A stretch of DNA of 64,000 nt, taken from the NCBI GenBank assembly GCA_041687335.1, contig JAWLCE010000013.1, positions 45,352 to 109,351 on the forward strand, in the 5' to 3' direction. The DNA comes from JAJFUE01 sp041687335. GTDB lineage: Bacteria; Sumerlaeota; Sumerlaeia; MVZB01. Positions 7,243 to 16,022 of the stretch are shown here, piece by piece; the first letter of the stretch is position 1; every line of letters begins with the position of its first letter. The notes beneath the pieces are model-generated. The model saw only the letters and a list, made by a program, of their open reading frames with translations, did no database searches and was not told where the DNA came from. Both the position numbers and the translations under genes were made by a program.

Positions 7243-9093
7243 TTAGGCCCCGAAGATCTCGGTGAAGTTGGCGCCGGTGGCCGTCAGCACGAAGTTGAGT
7301 TCGGCGAATTCGGCGGTCTTGGTCGGCTTGACGAACACGCGGCAGACCAGCTCGTTGCGGTCGATGACGACGGGGGTGTTGGTATCCTCGTCGCACTGGA
7401 CGGCATAGTCATAGAGCCCGCCCTTTTCCTTGATCCCCTGCAGGAAGGGGCTGATCAGCCGCACGAGCGCCCGCCAGGTCTGCGGGTTGTTCGGCTCGAA
7501 GACGACGAATCGCGACGATTTGGCGATTGCCTCCTCCATGAAGATCATCAGCCGGCGCACGTTGATCCGGTCGAGCGCCGACGGCTGCGCCTGCAGGGTG
7601 CGCTGGCCCCAGATGTTCACACCGGTATCGGGGAAGACGGCGATGACATTGACGCCTTCGGGGTAGAGCACGTCGCGCTCGGCGCGGCTGGTCTTGTAGC
7701 CGACCGACAGCGCACCGAAGACACGTCCCCGGTCGATGCCGGCGGGGGCGTGCCAAACGGCGGTCTTGCGGTCGCTGCGGGCGAAACAGCCGGCGACGGC
7801 GCCGCAGGGCGGGATCAGTTTCTTCTGGCTCGTCATCGGGTCGCTGATTTCGAGCCACGGGTAATAGAGCGCGGCGTAGGAGGAGTTGAAGGCCGCATGG
7901 CTGTACATCCCCTGGCCCTTACGGAAGTCGACCGCCTCGAGCGGCTCGAGCAGGACCGGCGTGTCGGCGATCAGCATCAGGTCCTGGCGCTGCTCGCAGT
8001 AGGCGATCGCCGCGGCAAAGACCGGCGCCGAGGTCACCCCCGGCACCATCAGCATGTTCACCGCCTCGACCTCATCGAAAGCATAGATGCCGGTATGCTG
8101 CGAGGGGTCGCCGATGTAGTCGGCATCGGTCAGCGTATCGAGGCCATTGTCGCCGCCCGCGAGCAGGTAATGGCCGACCGCGGGACGATCCGAAGCCGGG
8201 CCGGAGGTGGCGGACAGGTCATGGACGGTGATGTATCTGGACTTCTCGTTGACCAGCAACTCGACATGGTTAGGCCGGGCCTCGTCCATCGACAGGTCCT
8301 TGAAGACCTCGACCGGATTGCCCTTGTAACGGATCACGAGGTTGAACGCACCGGCGGGGTCAAGAGAGCCGTTCTCAACCCGGATGGAGATGCCGTCGCC
8401 CCAGGCGCCCTCGTCGATGGCGTCGATGCGTAGGGTATCCACCGGCACAGTCCCGCCAGTCAGGTTCGCCTGCGGCGCCGGCTGGACGATGCCCGTGTCA
8501 GCCGAAGCGCCGGTAATCAGCGGCGAGGCCTGCGCGTGGCTCGCGATGGCCGTGAGCACATCCGCCACCAGACTCGCCGGATTGCCCGAGGCATCGGTCG
8601 CCAGGTTGATCGTGATGGCGCTGCCGGTCACCGAGATCGTGAGGGCCGAGTCCGTGCCGGCCGCGACGAGCACGATCGACAGCGCATTGCCGCCCGTGCC
8701 GCCTTCGCGAGCGGCCCAGCGGATTTCATCCGTGCCCGCCGTTCCGGTCGTCAGCATCGCTGCCACGCCACGCCCCTCGATCGTGGCCGAGGATTTGACG
8801 GCCGCGAGTGTCGCGCGGTCGGTCGGGTCGCTGATGTGAGCCACGCGGTTGACGTAGAGGATCTGGCCGCCATTGTCGAAGAAGGCGCGCGCGGCGTAGG
8901 CCAGGTAGCCGTCGGCGATGTAGCCGCCATACTTGCCCAGAAACTGTTCCCAGCTCGTGACCAGCTGCGCCTTGCCCACCGGCCCGCGCTCGGCAACGCC
9001 GACCATTGCGGCTGCTGCGGTCGAGATCTGCTTCACGTAGAAGCTGAAGTCGGTTTCGCGGACGTAGACGCCCGGCGAGAGATAATTGGGCAT
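7243..9093 (-). CDS. Contractile tail sheath protein
   Basis: 616 residues. It begins YLSPGVYVRETDFS, the hallmark sheath N-terminus. The C-terminal third (WGQRTLQ, INVRRLMIFMEEAIAKSSR, FVFEPN-type motif, FVKPTKTAEFAELNF) is the conserved sheath core that interlocks protomers. About residues 90-330 form a variable inserted surface domain. Its presence defines the phage as a myovirus-type particle. It is followed 14 bp later by the tube gene, in the operon beginning at about 9.91 kb. Confidence 0.95.
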   Translation of the reverse strand: MPNYLSPGVYVRETDFSFYVKQISTAAAAMVGVAERGPVGKAQLVTSWEQFLGKYGGYIADGYLAYAARAFFDNGGQILYVNRVAHISDPTDRATLAAVKSSATIEGRGVAAMLTTGTAGTDEIRWAAREGGTGGNALSIVLVAAGTDSALTISVTGSAITINLATDASGNPASLVADVLTAIASHAQASPLITGASADTGIVQPAPQANLTGGTVPVDTLRIDAIDEGAWGDGISIRVENGSLDPAGAFNLVIRYKGNPVEVFKDLSMDEARPNHVELLVNEKSRYITVHDLSATSGPASDRPAVGHYLLAGGDNGLDTLTDADYIGDPSQHTGIYAFDEVEAVNMLMVPGVTSAPVFAAAIAYCEQRQDLMLIADTPVLLEPLEAVDFRKGQGMYSHAAFNSSYAALYYPWLEISDPMTSQKKLIPPCGAVAGCFARSDRKTAVWHAPAGIDRGRVFGALSVGYKTSRAERDVLYPEGVNVIAVFPDTGVNIWGQRTLQAQPSALDRINVRRLMIFMEEAIAKSSRFVVFEPNNPQTWRALVRLISPFLQGIKEKGGLYDYAVQCDEDTNTPVVIDRNELVCRVFVKPTKTAEFAELNFVLTATGANFTEIFGA

Positions 9094-9095
9094 GA

Positions 9096-9341
9096 TCAGT
9101 TCCTTCCTTTACGGGTGCGCCCGGCCGTGGGCTTCGCCTGGGTCTCAGCAGTCAGTTGGGGGGTGGCGCCGTTCAGCTCCGTCAGGATCACCAGGCCGCG
9201 TTTGCGTGCCCGATCCAGCTCCGGCGACACCTGGTCGTCGGCAATGACCCGGCGCTGGCGCGGCCCGAGGTGCAGGTTTTCACCTCCACCCTTCAAGTGG
9301 AAGGTCAGCGGCTGAAACAGCAGATTGCGAACTTCAATCAT
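9096..9341 (-). CDS. Small tail-cluster protein of unknown function
   Basis: 81 residues, beginning MIEVRNLLFQPLTFHLKGGG and ending in a basic tail. It overlaps the upstream gene by 4 bp and is followed 2 bp later by the sheath gene, so it is part of the tail operon. Short beta-rich proteins are often found just before the sheath in myovirus clusters. I do not recognise a specific family. Confidence 0.6.
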   Translation of the reverse strand: MIEVRNLLFQPLTFHLKGGGENLHLGPRQRRVIADDQVSPELDRARKRGLVILTELNGATPQLTAETQAKPTAGRTRKGRN

Positions 9342-9907
9342 CGACCTGGTTCTCCTTCATGTGGCTCGAAAGTTCTCGTTTCCCGCTGCGGGGTGTGAAA
9401 CTCGAAGGTGCGGTCGCGGATGAGCTTGCCGTGGTGGATCTGGCCGTCATATACGGGGCAATCTTCCACCCGCGCCCGCCCCGATGCCTGGCGCAGATTC
9501 GACAGGTTGACCCGCCGCAGTCCCCCGACGGGGATTAGCTCGGTCAGGTTGAGCGAGCCCACGTCACCGATGGCGATCGCCGGGTGCGCCTGGTAAAGCC
9601 GCGCGACGGCCTCCTGCAAAGCCAAAAGCTCGAGCTGGCTGGCGGTGGTCACGATGATATCGAAGTCGAGGTGATACAGCCGCGGCGCCTTGCTCTCGGC
9701 GTAAGTTAGCCCCGGCAGGTCCTTCTCGACATATCGCGTCAGCGACCGCCGCCGCCCGTTCTCAGTCAGAGTCGGCCCCTGCAGGAGTAAGCTGGGTGTG
9801 GCTTTGACCTCAAACACATCGTCCGCCGCGATGAGCTGGGCATTCTCGTGCACCTCCCGCTTGAAGAGCCGGACCAGTTCCTCGGCAGCTGAAAGAATCA
9901 CACCCAA
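9338..9907 (-). CDS. Probable tail terminator/completion protein
   Basis: About 189 residues from a TTG at 9907 (GGAGG 8 nt upstream; a GTG at 9901 is also possible). The sequence (HLDFDIIVTTASQLELLALQ, then AIAIGDVGSLNLTELI) is not strongly diagnostic. Its position between the gp10-like neck genes and the sheath gene fits a tail terminator or tail completion role. It is the first gene of the tail operon. The conserved 30-bp promoter ends only 27 bp before the TTG, leaving a very short leader. Confidence 0.55.
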   Translation of the reverse strand: MGVILSAAEELVRLFKREVHENAQLIAADDVFEVKATPSLLLQGPTLTENGRRRSLTRYVEKDLPGLTYAESKAPRLYHLDFDIIVTTASQLELLALQEAVARLYQAHPAIAIGDVGSLNLTELIPVGGLRRVNLSNLRQASGRARVEDCPVYDGQIHHGKLIRDRTFEFHTPQRETRTFEPHEGEPGR

Positions 9908-9933
9908 TCCCGCGCCCTCCACGGCAGCTACTG

Positions 9934-9963
9934 GTTACATACCGGAAGAAAGGGAAAAGTGTC
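9934..9963 (-). promoter_or_regulatory. Phage 30-bp promoter element, copy a (tail operon)
   Basis: On the minus strand: GACACTTT, 12 bases, GGTATGTAAC. It is one of eight copies with identical spacing. It lies between the plus-strand DUF4375 island and the first gene of the tail operon (9907 leftward). It is probably recognised by the sigma factor at 43594-44142. Confidence 0.8.
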
Positions 9964-10098
9964 GGGTAAAAGAAGCATTTTATGATGGTCTGAATGCGGG
10001 GCCAGTTTCTCGTAAGTCCCGGCAGCGCTTCGCGATTGTTTTCGTGGTCGGCACTGTATAGATTGGAGTGAAAAGCGAACCCCTGGAGTTTACATGCC

Positions 10099-10533
10099 AT
10101 GACCGAGTCTAAACCTACGAGACACATCGACCGTATTTACGAGCGCATCGATTCAAAGGGATTAGAATCGCTGACGATCAGCGAGCGAGCCTCCTTCGGC
10201 CTCTATTGGTTCTTTTTGGAGACAAACAACGGAGGCTTAGACCAGTTTTTTTTTAATGACTCCGGGCAACTCGCAGTGGATGCACTTCACGGTTTGGAAA
10301 TGGTCGGTGCTACAGCGACAGCTAGCATCCTCCGGCGTGCCATGGCTGTATTCCCTGACGGAATTGTGCCAGCCAGCCAAGCGCATCGCCGTAAGTTTAT
10401 GTGTGATTTATTAACATCAGAGCAAGAGCAGTTATTGGATGATTTGACTAACGAGTTTTATGATTCCCCAGAGCCGGTTGCAGATTTACTCGAAGCCTAT
10501 ATTGCGCAGCATCCAGAGGAGTTTCCAACATGA
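10099..10533 (+). CDS. DUF4375 family protein (moron)
   Basis: 144 residues. The segment LTISERASFGLYWFFLETNN, then GGLDQFFFNDSG, and ALHGLEMVGATATASILRRA match the DUF4375 (DMP19-like) pattern in which an NNGGxxQFF core is followed by paired helices. The family occurs in many chromosomes, some members near polymorphic-toxin immunity genes; its molecular function is not established. It lies opposite to the head-tail genes and has lower GC, an accessory gene between the gp10-like gene and the tail operon promoter. Confidence 0.8.
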   Translation: MTESKPTRHIDRIYERIDSKGLESLTISERASFGLYWFFLETNNGGLDQFFFNDSGQLAVDALHGLEMVGATATASILRRAMAVFPDGIVPASQAHRRKFMCDLLTSEQEQLLDDLTNEFYDSPEPVADLLEAYIAQHPEEFPT

Positions 10534-10586
10534 AACATTCTCCGCGTCCATTAGCTAGCCCTCCAGTCGATGCAAATTAAATCAAA

Positions 10587-11075
10587 TCATATATCCAAGG
10601 CGCGCAATGCGATTCGATAGTTCTCCAGAATCTCCTCGCGATACTTCTCCATCACCGGGTGAAGGAACGGGCGGGCGGGGATGATGATCGTGGCGCCGCT
10701 GGGGTGCTGGATGGTTGCCCCATACTCCATCACCGCTCCGATGTTCACCATTTCCTCGCCATCCTTGCTGACCGTCCCGCGCAAGAGACCGACGAACGCC
10801 TTGTCAGCCATGATCTTCTGCGTGATGGAGTTCACGAGGAACCCCGAGTCGATCAGCGCCTTGCTCGAGCCCTTGCGGTCCATCGTGCTCTGGGCCAGCT
10901 TGGCGAAAGGCTGATCCCCCGGCGCCTGTTTCTTGATCCCACGCTGGATCTCGCGGACCAGTAGCAGTGCGTTGAGAATCGTCGCCTGCTTGAGCGCCGC
11001 CGCCATGCGCAAGCCGAGCGTGCCGTCCAGCTTCGCCCGCGCCTTGTCCCAACTACCCGTTCGTCTGACCGCCAT
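10587..11075 (-). CDS. Neck/virion morphogenesis protein (HK97 gp10-like)
   Basis: 162 residues. ALIDSGFLVNSITQKIM followed by VGLLRGTV, VMEYGATIQHPSG and IIIPARPFLHPVMEKYRE is the signature of the HK97 gp10/Mu virion-morphogenesis group, which forms the head-tail connector neck. It is the last gene of the head operon. Its start overlaps the upstream gene by 23 bp. The plus-strand DUF4375 gene separates it from the tail genes it would normally adjoin. Confidence 0.75.
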   Translation of the reverse strand: MAVRRTGSWDKARAKLDGTLGLRMAAALKQATILNALLLVREIQRGIKKQAPGDQPFAKLAQSTMDRKGSSKALIDSGFLVNSITQKIMADKAFVGLLRGTVSKDGEEMVNIGAVMEYGATIQHPSGATIIIPARPFLHPVMEKYREEILENYRIALRALDI

Positions 11076-11427
11076 GGACCTTCACCAATCTGAGCGTCTT
11101 GTGTGTGAGGGCGCCGAACAGGCGCTCTTCCACAACCACCTGCACGCGGTAGATTTCGCCGTCGATCTCCAGCCGGTCCTGGGGCTTCACGTCGGCCTCG
11201 AATAGAGCCGAAGCCACGGCATCAATGTTGCCGGGCAAGCTGTCGGGCGGGGTGCGGTTCAGTTCGATGGGTATGGAGCCGACCGGTTCGAACGGCTCAT
11301 CCTCATGCCCAAACAGCTTCTCGCCCGGTGCGACCCGAGAAAGCGCAGCCTGTTGGCCTGATGCCAGGATCAATTGGCGCACGTCGCCGATGATCCCAGC
11401 CTTCTCGCTCCCGCTCAGCAGGGTCAT
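11053..11427 (-). CDS. Head-tail joining (head closure) protein
   Basis: 124 residues. The C-terminal beta-rich part (PQDRLEIDGEIYRVQVVVEE) matches head-closure proteins of the SPP1 gp16/HK97 type, which seal the portal after packaging. Function is inferred mainly from position between the adaptor-like and gp10-like genes. It overlaps both neighbours (4 bp upstream, 23 bp downstream), consistent with coupled translation. Confidence 0.6.
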   Translation of the reverse strand: MTLLSGSEKAGIIGDVRQLILASGQQAALSRVAPGEKLFGHEDEPFEPVGSIPIELNRTPPDSLPGNIDAVASALFEADVKPQDRLEIDGEIYRVQVVVEERLFGALTHKTLRLVKVHGGQTNG

Positions 11428-11879
11428 CGCTCCCGACTTCCTTGCTCGAAGACCACCGGCCGCACGTCGCCCGGATTGACGAAGTAGTTGTCCTCGCTGA
11501 GTGCCAGGTCCGGCCGGAGTCCGGCCAGCCGGGCCTTGTACTGCCCGCGCAGGTCGGCTTCCAGCTGTGCCCAGTGGCTGGCCTGCTTCGTCTTGTCGAC
11601 CCGCTTGTCGCCGCTGGCGAAGGAGAACCCATTGGCCGTGACCGAGCGCATGACCTGGCAGGCATGGATCCGAGCCAGCAAGAGCAGGAGTTCACGCGGC
11701 TCGCCGGCCGGCTCCGGGGCGATCTCCCCGTCCTCTACTGCGATCGCCATATCCAGGTCGCGGGCGAGAAGGTAGGCGCTCTTGAGGAGACAACGCCGAA
11801 GTGTTGCCTCCTCAAAGAGCGCCCCATTTCCGTCACCCAGGTCCGCGCGCAACTCGGCCAGCAGGTCACTCAGCGCCAC
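11424..11879 (-). CDS. Head-tail connector/adaptor protein
   Basis: 151 residues, mostly helical. It begins MALSDLLAELRADLGDGNGA and continues LRRCLLKSAYLLARDLDM. Its size and helical content resemble connector adaptor proteins (HK97 gp6/SPP1 gp15 type). It occupies the expected slot after the capsid genes. It overlaps the upstream gene by 14 bp and the downstream gene by 4 bp. Confidence 0.55.
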   Translation of the reverse strand: MALSDLLAELRADLGDGNGALFEEATLRRCLLKSAYLLARDLDMAIAVEDGEIAPEPAGEPRELLLLLARIHACQVMRSVTANGFSFASGDKRVDKTKQASHWAQLEADLRGQYKARLAGLRPDLALSEDNYFVNPGDVRPVVFEQGSRER

Positions 11880-12219
11880 CCGTGAGCTCCTCGCGTTTCT
11901 TGATCAGGGCATCGAGCACCGACCGGCGCTTCTCCGACTCGATGACCGCCTTCACGTGTTCGGGATCATCCATCTCGGCGATGCTGGCGATTGCCTGCTG
12001 GGCCGTCAGCTTCGACAGGTCAGCCGATTCGAAGGGCTGCTGCGACTCCGCGGGCTCCGGTTCCGCCCGCACCCCGACCCGCGCCAGATGGCCGGAGGCC
12101 AACAGCCGCCCGACCTGCCTTGTCGGCTCATTGACCTCCGCCGTCTGGCCCGGGGTGAGACGCAGCCCGGCATCCGGAATCATCAGGATGCCGGGTCGGA
12201 TGTTCTTGATCGTGATCAT
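11866..12219 (-). CDS. Small head-cluster protein of unknown function
   Basis: 117 residues. The N-terminal half (MITIKNIRPGILMIPDAGLR, then TPGQTAEV) looks like a beta domain; the C-terminal half is helical and charged, ending IKKREELTGGAE. It sits between the major capsid and connector genes. Proteins here often carry Rho-N-like helical C-termini and may act at the head vertex, but no family is recognised with certainty. Confidence 0.55.
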   Translation of the reverse strand: MITIKNIRPGILMIPDAGLRLTPGQTAEVNEPTRQVGRLLASGHLARVGVRAEPEPAESQQPFESADLSKLTAQQAIASIAEMDDPEHVKAVIESEKRRSVLDALIKKREELTGGAE

Positions 12220-12235
12220 GATTCGGCCCTCCTTA

Positions 12236-13102
12236 TCAGACGCCGGCGCCGAGCTTGATCTTGACGATGATGTCGGGCCGCGTGATTCCCTGGCCGAGCT
12301 CCGACCAGACGAGCCAGCCGGTCTTGAAGCGCGTCTTCTGCTCGATCGCCTCGGTCTTGACCGTCTCGCGGATCGGCATCTTGCCGATCTCCTCGTCGGG
12401 CAGCAGGATGATCTCGTCGAGCGGCATCGCCGAGGTCAGCAGGATCCCGCCGGTGCCGTAGTTCTTGATCACACCCTTGGCGCGCAGCTCGTGCCGGGTC
12501 TGCGGGTCCATGTCCCAGCCGCGCATGTCGTTGAACCGCCGGCCGCGCATGATGATGTATTTGACCGTCAGCTCCAGGTCCTCGATGATCGAGATCGCCT
12601 CGCCCAGCGCCGCATCGGTCAGGGTGTCGCCCGCAACCTCGACCACGTTGGCGGACGGCACCGCCGCCGAGATGATCGTCAGCGTCCGCTTGTCGATCTC
12701 CTTGCGGATTTCGTCGGCGGCGCCGGTCTGGATGTCGGTCAGCGTGCCGATGTTGCCGTGCTTGAGCACCGAGATGTCGACCATCGGCGCCGAGTGAATC
12801 CGGTGCGTCGGGAACTCGACCTCCTCCTTGCCGAGGTCCTGCTCGCGCGCGTCACCTTCGGTCGAGATCCAGTGCGCCTTGACCGTCGGCTTCTTCTGAT
12901 AGATCGGCCGCTCGCCCTTGGGCAGCGTGTGCTTGGTCAGCAGCAGCGAGGAGATCTCCTTGCGCTTGATCTCCTGCTCGATCGGGGACGCGATGGCCGC
13001 CGCCAGCGCACGCATCCCCTCGGGCGACTCAAGCGCCTCGCTCATCAGCCGCGCCATCGTCTCCATGTACTGCTGGCTGTGGATGTTCACCTTCGTCTTC
13101 AT
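12236..13102 (-). CDS. Major capsid protein (HK97-fold type)
   Basis: 288 residues. Position (after the protease/scaffold and decoration genes, before connectors) and features fit a compact HK97-fold capsid protein: an N-terminal helical segment, a spine-like region around residues 85-150, and a hydrophobic A-domain-like C-terminus (TGGILLTSAMPLDEIILLP). LTVKYIIMRGRRFNDMRGW resembles the region preceding the A-domain in this group. The ATG at 13102 has a purine-rich upstream site (AAAGGAGA). Confidence 0.75.
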   Translation of the reverse strand: MKTKVNIHSQQYMETMARLMSEALESPEGMRALAAAIASPIEQEIKRKEISSLLLTKHTLPKGERPIYQKKPTVKAHWISTEGDAREQDLGKEEVEFPTHRIHSAPMVDISVLKHGNIGTLTDIQTGAADEIRKEIDKRTLTIISAAVPSANVVEVAGDTLTDAALGEAISIIEDLELTVKYIIMRGRRFNDMRGWDMDPQTRHELRAKGVIKNYGTGGILLTSAMPLDEIILLPDEEIGKMPIRETVKTEAIEQKTRFKTGWLVWSELGQGITRPDIIVKIKLGAGV

Positions 13103-13123
13103 GCTGAATCAGTCTCCTTTGCT

Positions 13124-13489
13124 TCAGATCAGCAGGCGGAACTTGAGGATCCCGCCGCTGACCGAGATGGCGCGGGCGATGATATGCTCGCCGGCGGCGA
13201 TCGTCCCGCCTGTCAGTTTTCCGCCCGAGGAGACCTTGAGGTCATTGCCGGGCTGGATTGTCCCCTCGTAGACATCGGTTTCGTAGACGCCGCCGCCGCA
13301 GAGGATGCCCGGCAGGTCGCCGGCCTTGTAGTCCTTCACCAGCAGGCCGAAAGAGGGGACGGTCGGGTCGTCGTTGACCGCGAACAGGTCATTGCCGGCG
13401 ATCTTGACGACCTGGCCCAGGGCGCCGTCGCCCTGCATGAAGCCGTCGCCATAGGCCAGCCCGCGGTGCGATGGGTTGATGTAAGCCAT
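13124..13489 (-). CDS. Capsid decoration/stabilisation protein
   Basis: 121 residues. Gly-rich and beta-strand-rich, for example AYINPSHRGLAYGDGF and GILCGGGVYETDVYEG. It is encoded directly before the major capsid gene, the usual place for lambda gpD-like or head-fibre decoration proteins. It would bind the outside of the mature shell. The family assignment rests on position and composition, not a diagnostic motif. Confidence 0.6.
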   Translation of the reverse strand: MAYINPSHRGLAYGDGFMQGDGALGQVVKIAGNDLFAVNDDPTVPSFGLLVKDYKAGDLPGILCGGGVYETDVYEGTIQPGNDLKVSSGGKLTGGTIAAGEHIIARAISVSGGILKFRLLI

Positions 13490-13507
13490 GGAGCTTGATC
13501 CTTTCGT

Positions 13508-14077
13508 TTACTCGGCCGCGGCGGCAGGCTCGCCGACGCGGTTGTGATAGGCGGCCATGAAGCCGTCGCGGAGCTGATCCTCGAGCGTCGCCTTGCGGTC
13601 GTCCACGTCGCGCGGGCGCAGGCCGGCATCGCTGCGCAGCGGCTCGTCGCAGGCCCGGGCGGCTTCCTTCCTCGGCTCCAGCTTGTCCTCGGCCTTGTCC
13701 GCCGGCTTGGCGTCCGCCTTGGTCCGGCCGGCCATGCGCTCATAGGCCGCCTCGGTAGCGGAGAAGGCCTCGTCCGACAGCCCGGCCAGCCGCTGGAATT
13801 CCTTCTCGCGGTCCTCCTCGCCGCCGAAATCGACGCCCTGCTTTTCAAGCCGGCGGATCAGCTTGCTCGCGCGGGCCTTGCTCGCCGCGGCCTGCTGCTG
13901 GCTTTCGAGCTCCTGGACGCGCTTCTGCAACTCGCTGACCTTGGCCTTGAGCTGCTTGTTTTCCTGCTCCAGCTCGGCGATCCGCTTCTGCTGTTCGCCG
14001 CCGCCGCCCTGGTCCGCCCCGGCCGGCTTTTTCGCCCCTTCCGCGGGCAGCTGGTCGGGCTTGTCCTTGTCTTCCAT
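13508..14077 (-). CDS. Nested scaffold protein from an internal in-frame start
   Basis: An internal ATG at 14077 is in frame with the fusion gene. It is preceded by AAGGAG (14086-14091) at 8-nt spacing, one of the better ribosome sites in the head cluster. It would give a free 189-residue scaffold protein: MEDKDKPDQL, a coiled coil of heptads (about residues 30-75), then acidic and basic helices. This is the same arrangement as lambda C/Nu3, where protease and scaffold share a C-terminus. Expression as a separate product is inferred. Confidence 0.7.
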   Translation of the reverse strand: MEDKDKPDQLPAEGAKKPAGADQGGGGEQQKRIAELEQENKQLKAKVSELQKRVQELESQQQAAASKARASKLIRRLEKQGVDFGGEEDREKEFQRLAGLSDEAFSATEAAYERMAGRTKADAKPADKAEDKLEPRKEAARACDEPLRSDAGLRPRDVDDRKATLEDQLRDGFMAAYHNRVGEPAAAAE

Positions 14078-15958
14078 CGCAGAGTCTCCTTCCGATCGAT
14101 TGATGTTCGTTTCCATTTGAGCCGCCACCTGAAGGATGCGCGCGTTCTCGTCGGCGCCCTTGCGGTCGAGCAGCCCCAGCCCGGTAAACGTGACGCCGTG
14201 CAGGATTTCATAGACCGGCTTGCCGCCGACCTCGCCGCCCTTCTGCTTGCGCAGGTGCGGGCAATACTCGTTCTTGCTCTTGACCCGCTTGCCGCAGATC
14301 GAGCATTCGCCCTCCTCGTAATCGCACTCCATCGAGACCTGGCTGATGATCCCCTTGCGCATCAGCTTGTGTGCCAAGCGGGCCTGCTCGCTCTCGTGGA
14401 TATAGAGCTCGCCGACGCACTCGACGCGCGCGCCCCGCTCATCCTCCAGGTAGTCCGAGACGACGATCCCGCCGACGATATCCGCGAAATCCTGCGAGTG
14501 CTGCAGGTTCACCTTGCGGTTGATCGCGGTGGCATGGCGCGTCGACAGCTCCTCGGTGAGGAAGTGGTCGCCGTTCTTGTTCGTGCCGGCGCGGCAGAGG
14601 ATGAACGAGAACTGGGGATCGCCGTCGGGTCCGGCCTGCATCGCCTCGGCCGCGAGCGGCGGAGGCTCCCGCAGGCAAACTTCCACGGGGATTGAGGTGT
14701 GAAAGTTGGCGGCGGCTTGCAGCGGGGTGGGGATGGTCACATCCGCCTTGGCGCCGGCTGCCTTGCGGCACACGAACAGCCGCTCCTTGGCATTGGAGGC
14801 CTCGCCGTGGCGCGCGGTGATGGCGTAATGATGGTCCTTGGACTTCATCCGGCTCTCGCGCCCCAGCGAGCCGATGATCCGCTTCATCTGCTCCTCGTTC
14901 GGAAAGGCATGGTCGCGATAGGAGATGAGCCAGTGCGGGATGTGCTTGGCCGCCGAGAGGAACCGCTGGAAGAATGCCTCGGAGTTGCTCCGCGTCACCG
15001 TCTCGTGACTGATCTCATAAGATTTGACCTTCGTGTCGGCCTTGATCGTCAGGCCCTTCCAGTAGGTCATCAGCCCCTCGACGAAGTGGTAGGACTTCTC
15101 GTAGTTCGTGGTCGAAAACTCGGTGGCGTAAGGCGGATCGAAATACACGAGGTCAGCTTTTACCCGCGGCAACAGCTCGTGCGTCTCCTCGCGGTGCGCC
15201 TTGCAGTCCTGGCCGTTGTCAAAGATCAGCGCATTGATGCGCTCGACGTTCTTGCACAGCCGTTCCTTGAACTCCTGCGGACTGTCCTGGCGCCCATGCT
15301 TGGAGGATGCGGAGAAATGCCCGAAGCCCCCATGCGCGCTCATGCAGGTCTTGCCGAGCGCGAATAGCGCGATGTCTTTTTTGTAGCCCGAGAACTTGTC
15401 GCAGTTGGCCCGAATTTGGTCGATCAGGCCATGCACGCCGCTGGCGAAGAAAAGCTCCTTGAAATGATCGCGGACGAAGCTTCCGGCCCGACCATTCTCG
15501 GCCAGCAGTTTGTCGATGTCCTCCGCGCTCAGCCGTTCCTTGCCGTTCTCGATGATCGCCCGCGCCGCGTGGTGGCAGTAATGGAGCCGGTCATTGGCAT
15601 GGACCCGCAGCCCCTTGCTCTTGAACATGTAGGCCACGACCGCCGAGCCGGAGAAGGCGTCGAGCGCCGACTTCACGTCCTGCGGCGTATTGCGCCAGAT
15701 CCAATCGATCAGCTTCTGCTTGGAGCCGATGTAGTTGGTGATGTATTTGGGCCGCTGATCGGGCGGAAGTTCGCCCTGTTCCTCGGCGCCGGCCTTGTCG
15801 GCTTCTTCATCGCTCGCCGCCTTGCCGGCCGCATCCGTGCCCAGCGTTTCCTCGCCGGCTTCCCCCGTGGCCGACATCGCCTCGGCGGCCAGATGAAACT
15901 CAGCCTCCGCTTCCAGCAGAAATTCGAGGCGCTCCCGATCGGTGGCAAACAGTTCCAT
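13508..15958 (-). CDS. D12 DNA adenine methylase - prohead protease - scaffold fusion
   Basis: 816 residues from the ATG at 15958, preceded by GGGAG; an upstream ATG at 15997 lacks a ribosome site. Residues 72-400 are a D12-class (Dam/DpnM-type) N6-adenine methyltransferase, with YIGSK at 76-80 and the catalytic DPPY at 274-277. Residues 450-615 look like a prohead maturation protease: candidate catalytic His487 in NLQHS, candidate Ser542 in QVSMEC, and an inserted Cys/His cluster (C552, C555, C566, H568). Residues 628-816 are a charged coiled-coil scaffold. No strong internal ribosome site separates methylase from protease, so these appear fused. Protease-scaffold fusions are common; a methylase on the same chain is unusual. 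Confidence 0.8.
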   Translation of the reverse strand: MELFATDRERLEFLLEAEAEFHLAAEAMSATGEAGEETLGTDAAGKAASDEEADKAGAEEQGELPPDQRPKYITNYIGSKQKLIDWIWRNTPQDVKSALDAFSGSAVVAYMFKSKGLRVHANDRLHYCHHAARAIIENGKERLSAEDIDKLLAENGRAGSFVRDHFKELFFASGVHGLIDQIRANCDKFSGYKKDIALFALGKTCMSAHGGFGHFSASSKHGRQDSPQEFKERLCKNVERINALIFDNGQDCKAHREETHELLPRVKADLVYFDPPYATEFSTTNYEKSYHFVEGLMTYWKGLTIKADTKVKSYEISHETVTRSNSEAFFQRFLSAAKHIPHWLISYRDHAFPNEEQMKRIIGSLGRESRMKSKDHHYAITARHGEASNAKERLFVCRKAAGAKADVTIPTPLQAAANFHTSIPVEVCLREPPPLAAEAMQAGPDGDPQFSFILCRAGTNKNGDHFLTEELSTRHATAINRKVNLQHSQDFADIVGGIVVSDYLEDERGARVECVGELYIHESEQARLAHKLMRKGIISQVSMECDYEEGECSICGKRVKSKNEYCPHLRKQKGGEVGGKPVYEILHGVTFTGLGLLDRKGADENARILQVAAQMETNINRSEGDSAMEDKDKPDQLPAEGAKKPAGADQGGGGEQQKRIAELEQENKQLKAKVSELQKRVQELESQQQAAASKARASKLIRRLEKQGVDFGGEEDREKEFQRLAGLSDEAFSATEAAYERMAGRTKADAKPADKAEDKLEPRKEAARACDEPLRSDAGLRPRDVDDRKATLEDQLRDGFMAAYHNRVGEPAAAAE

Positions 15959-16022
15959 GCGAATCTCCCGCAGCGGTAACCGGACGGCCCGCGCCATAAC
16001 GGCGTGGGCGCGTCCTTCAGTG

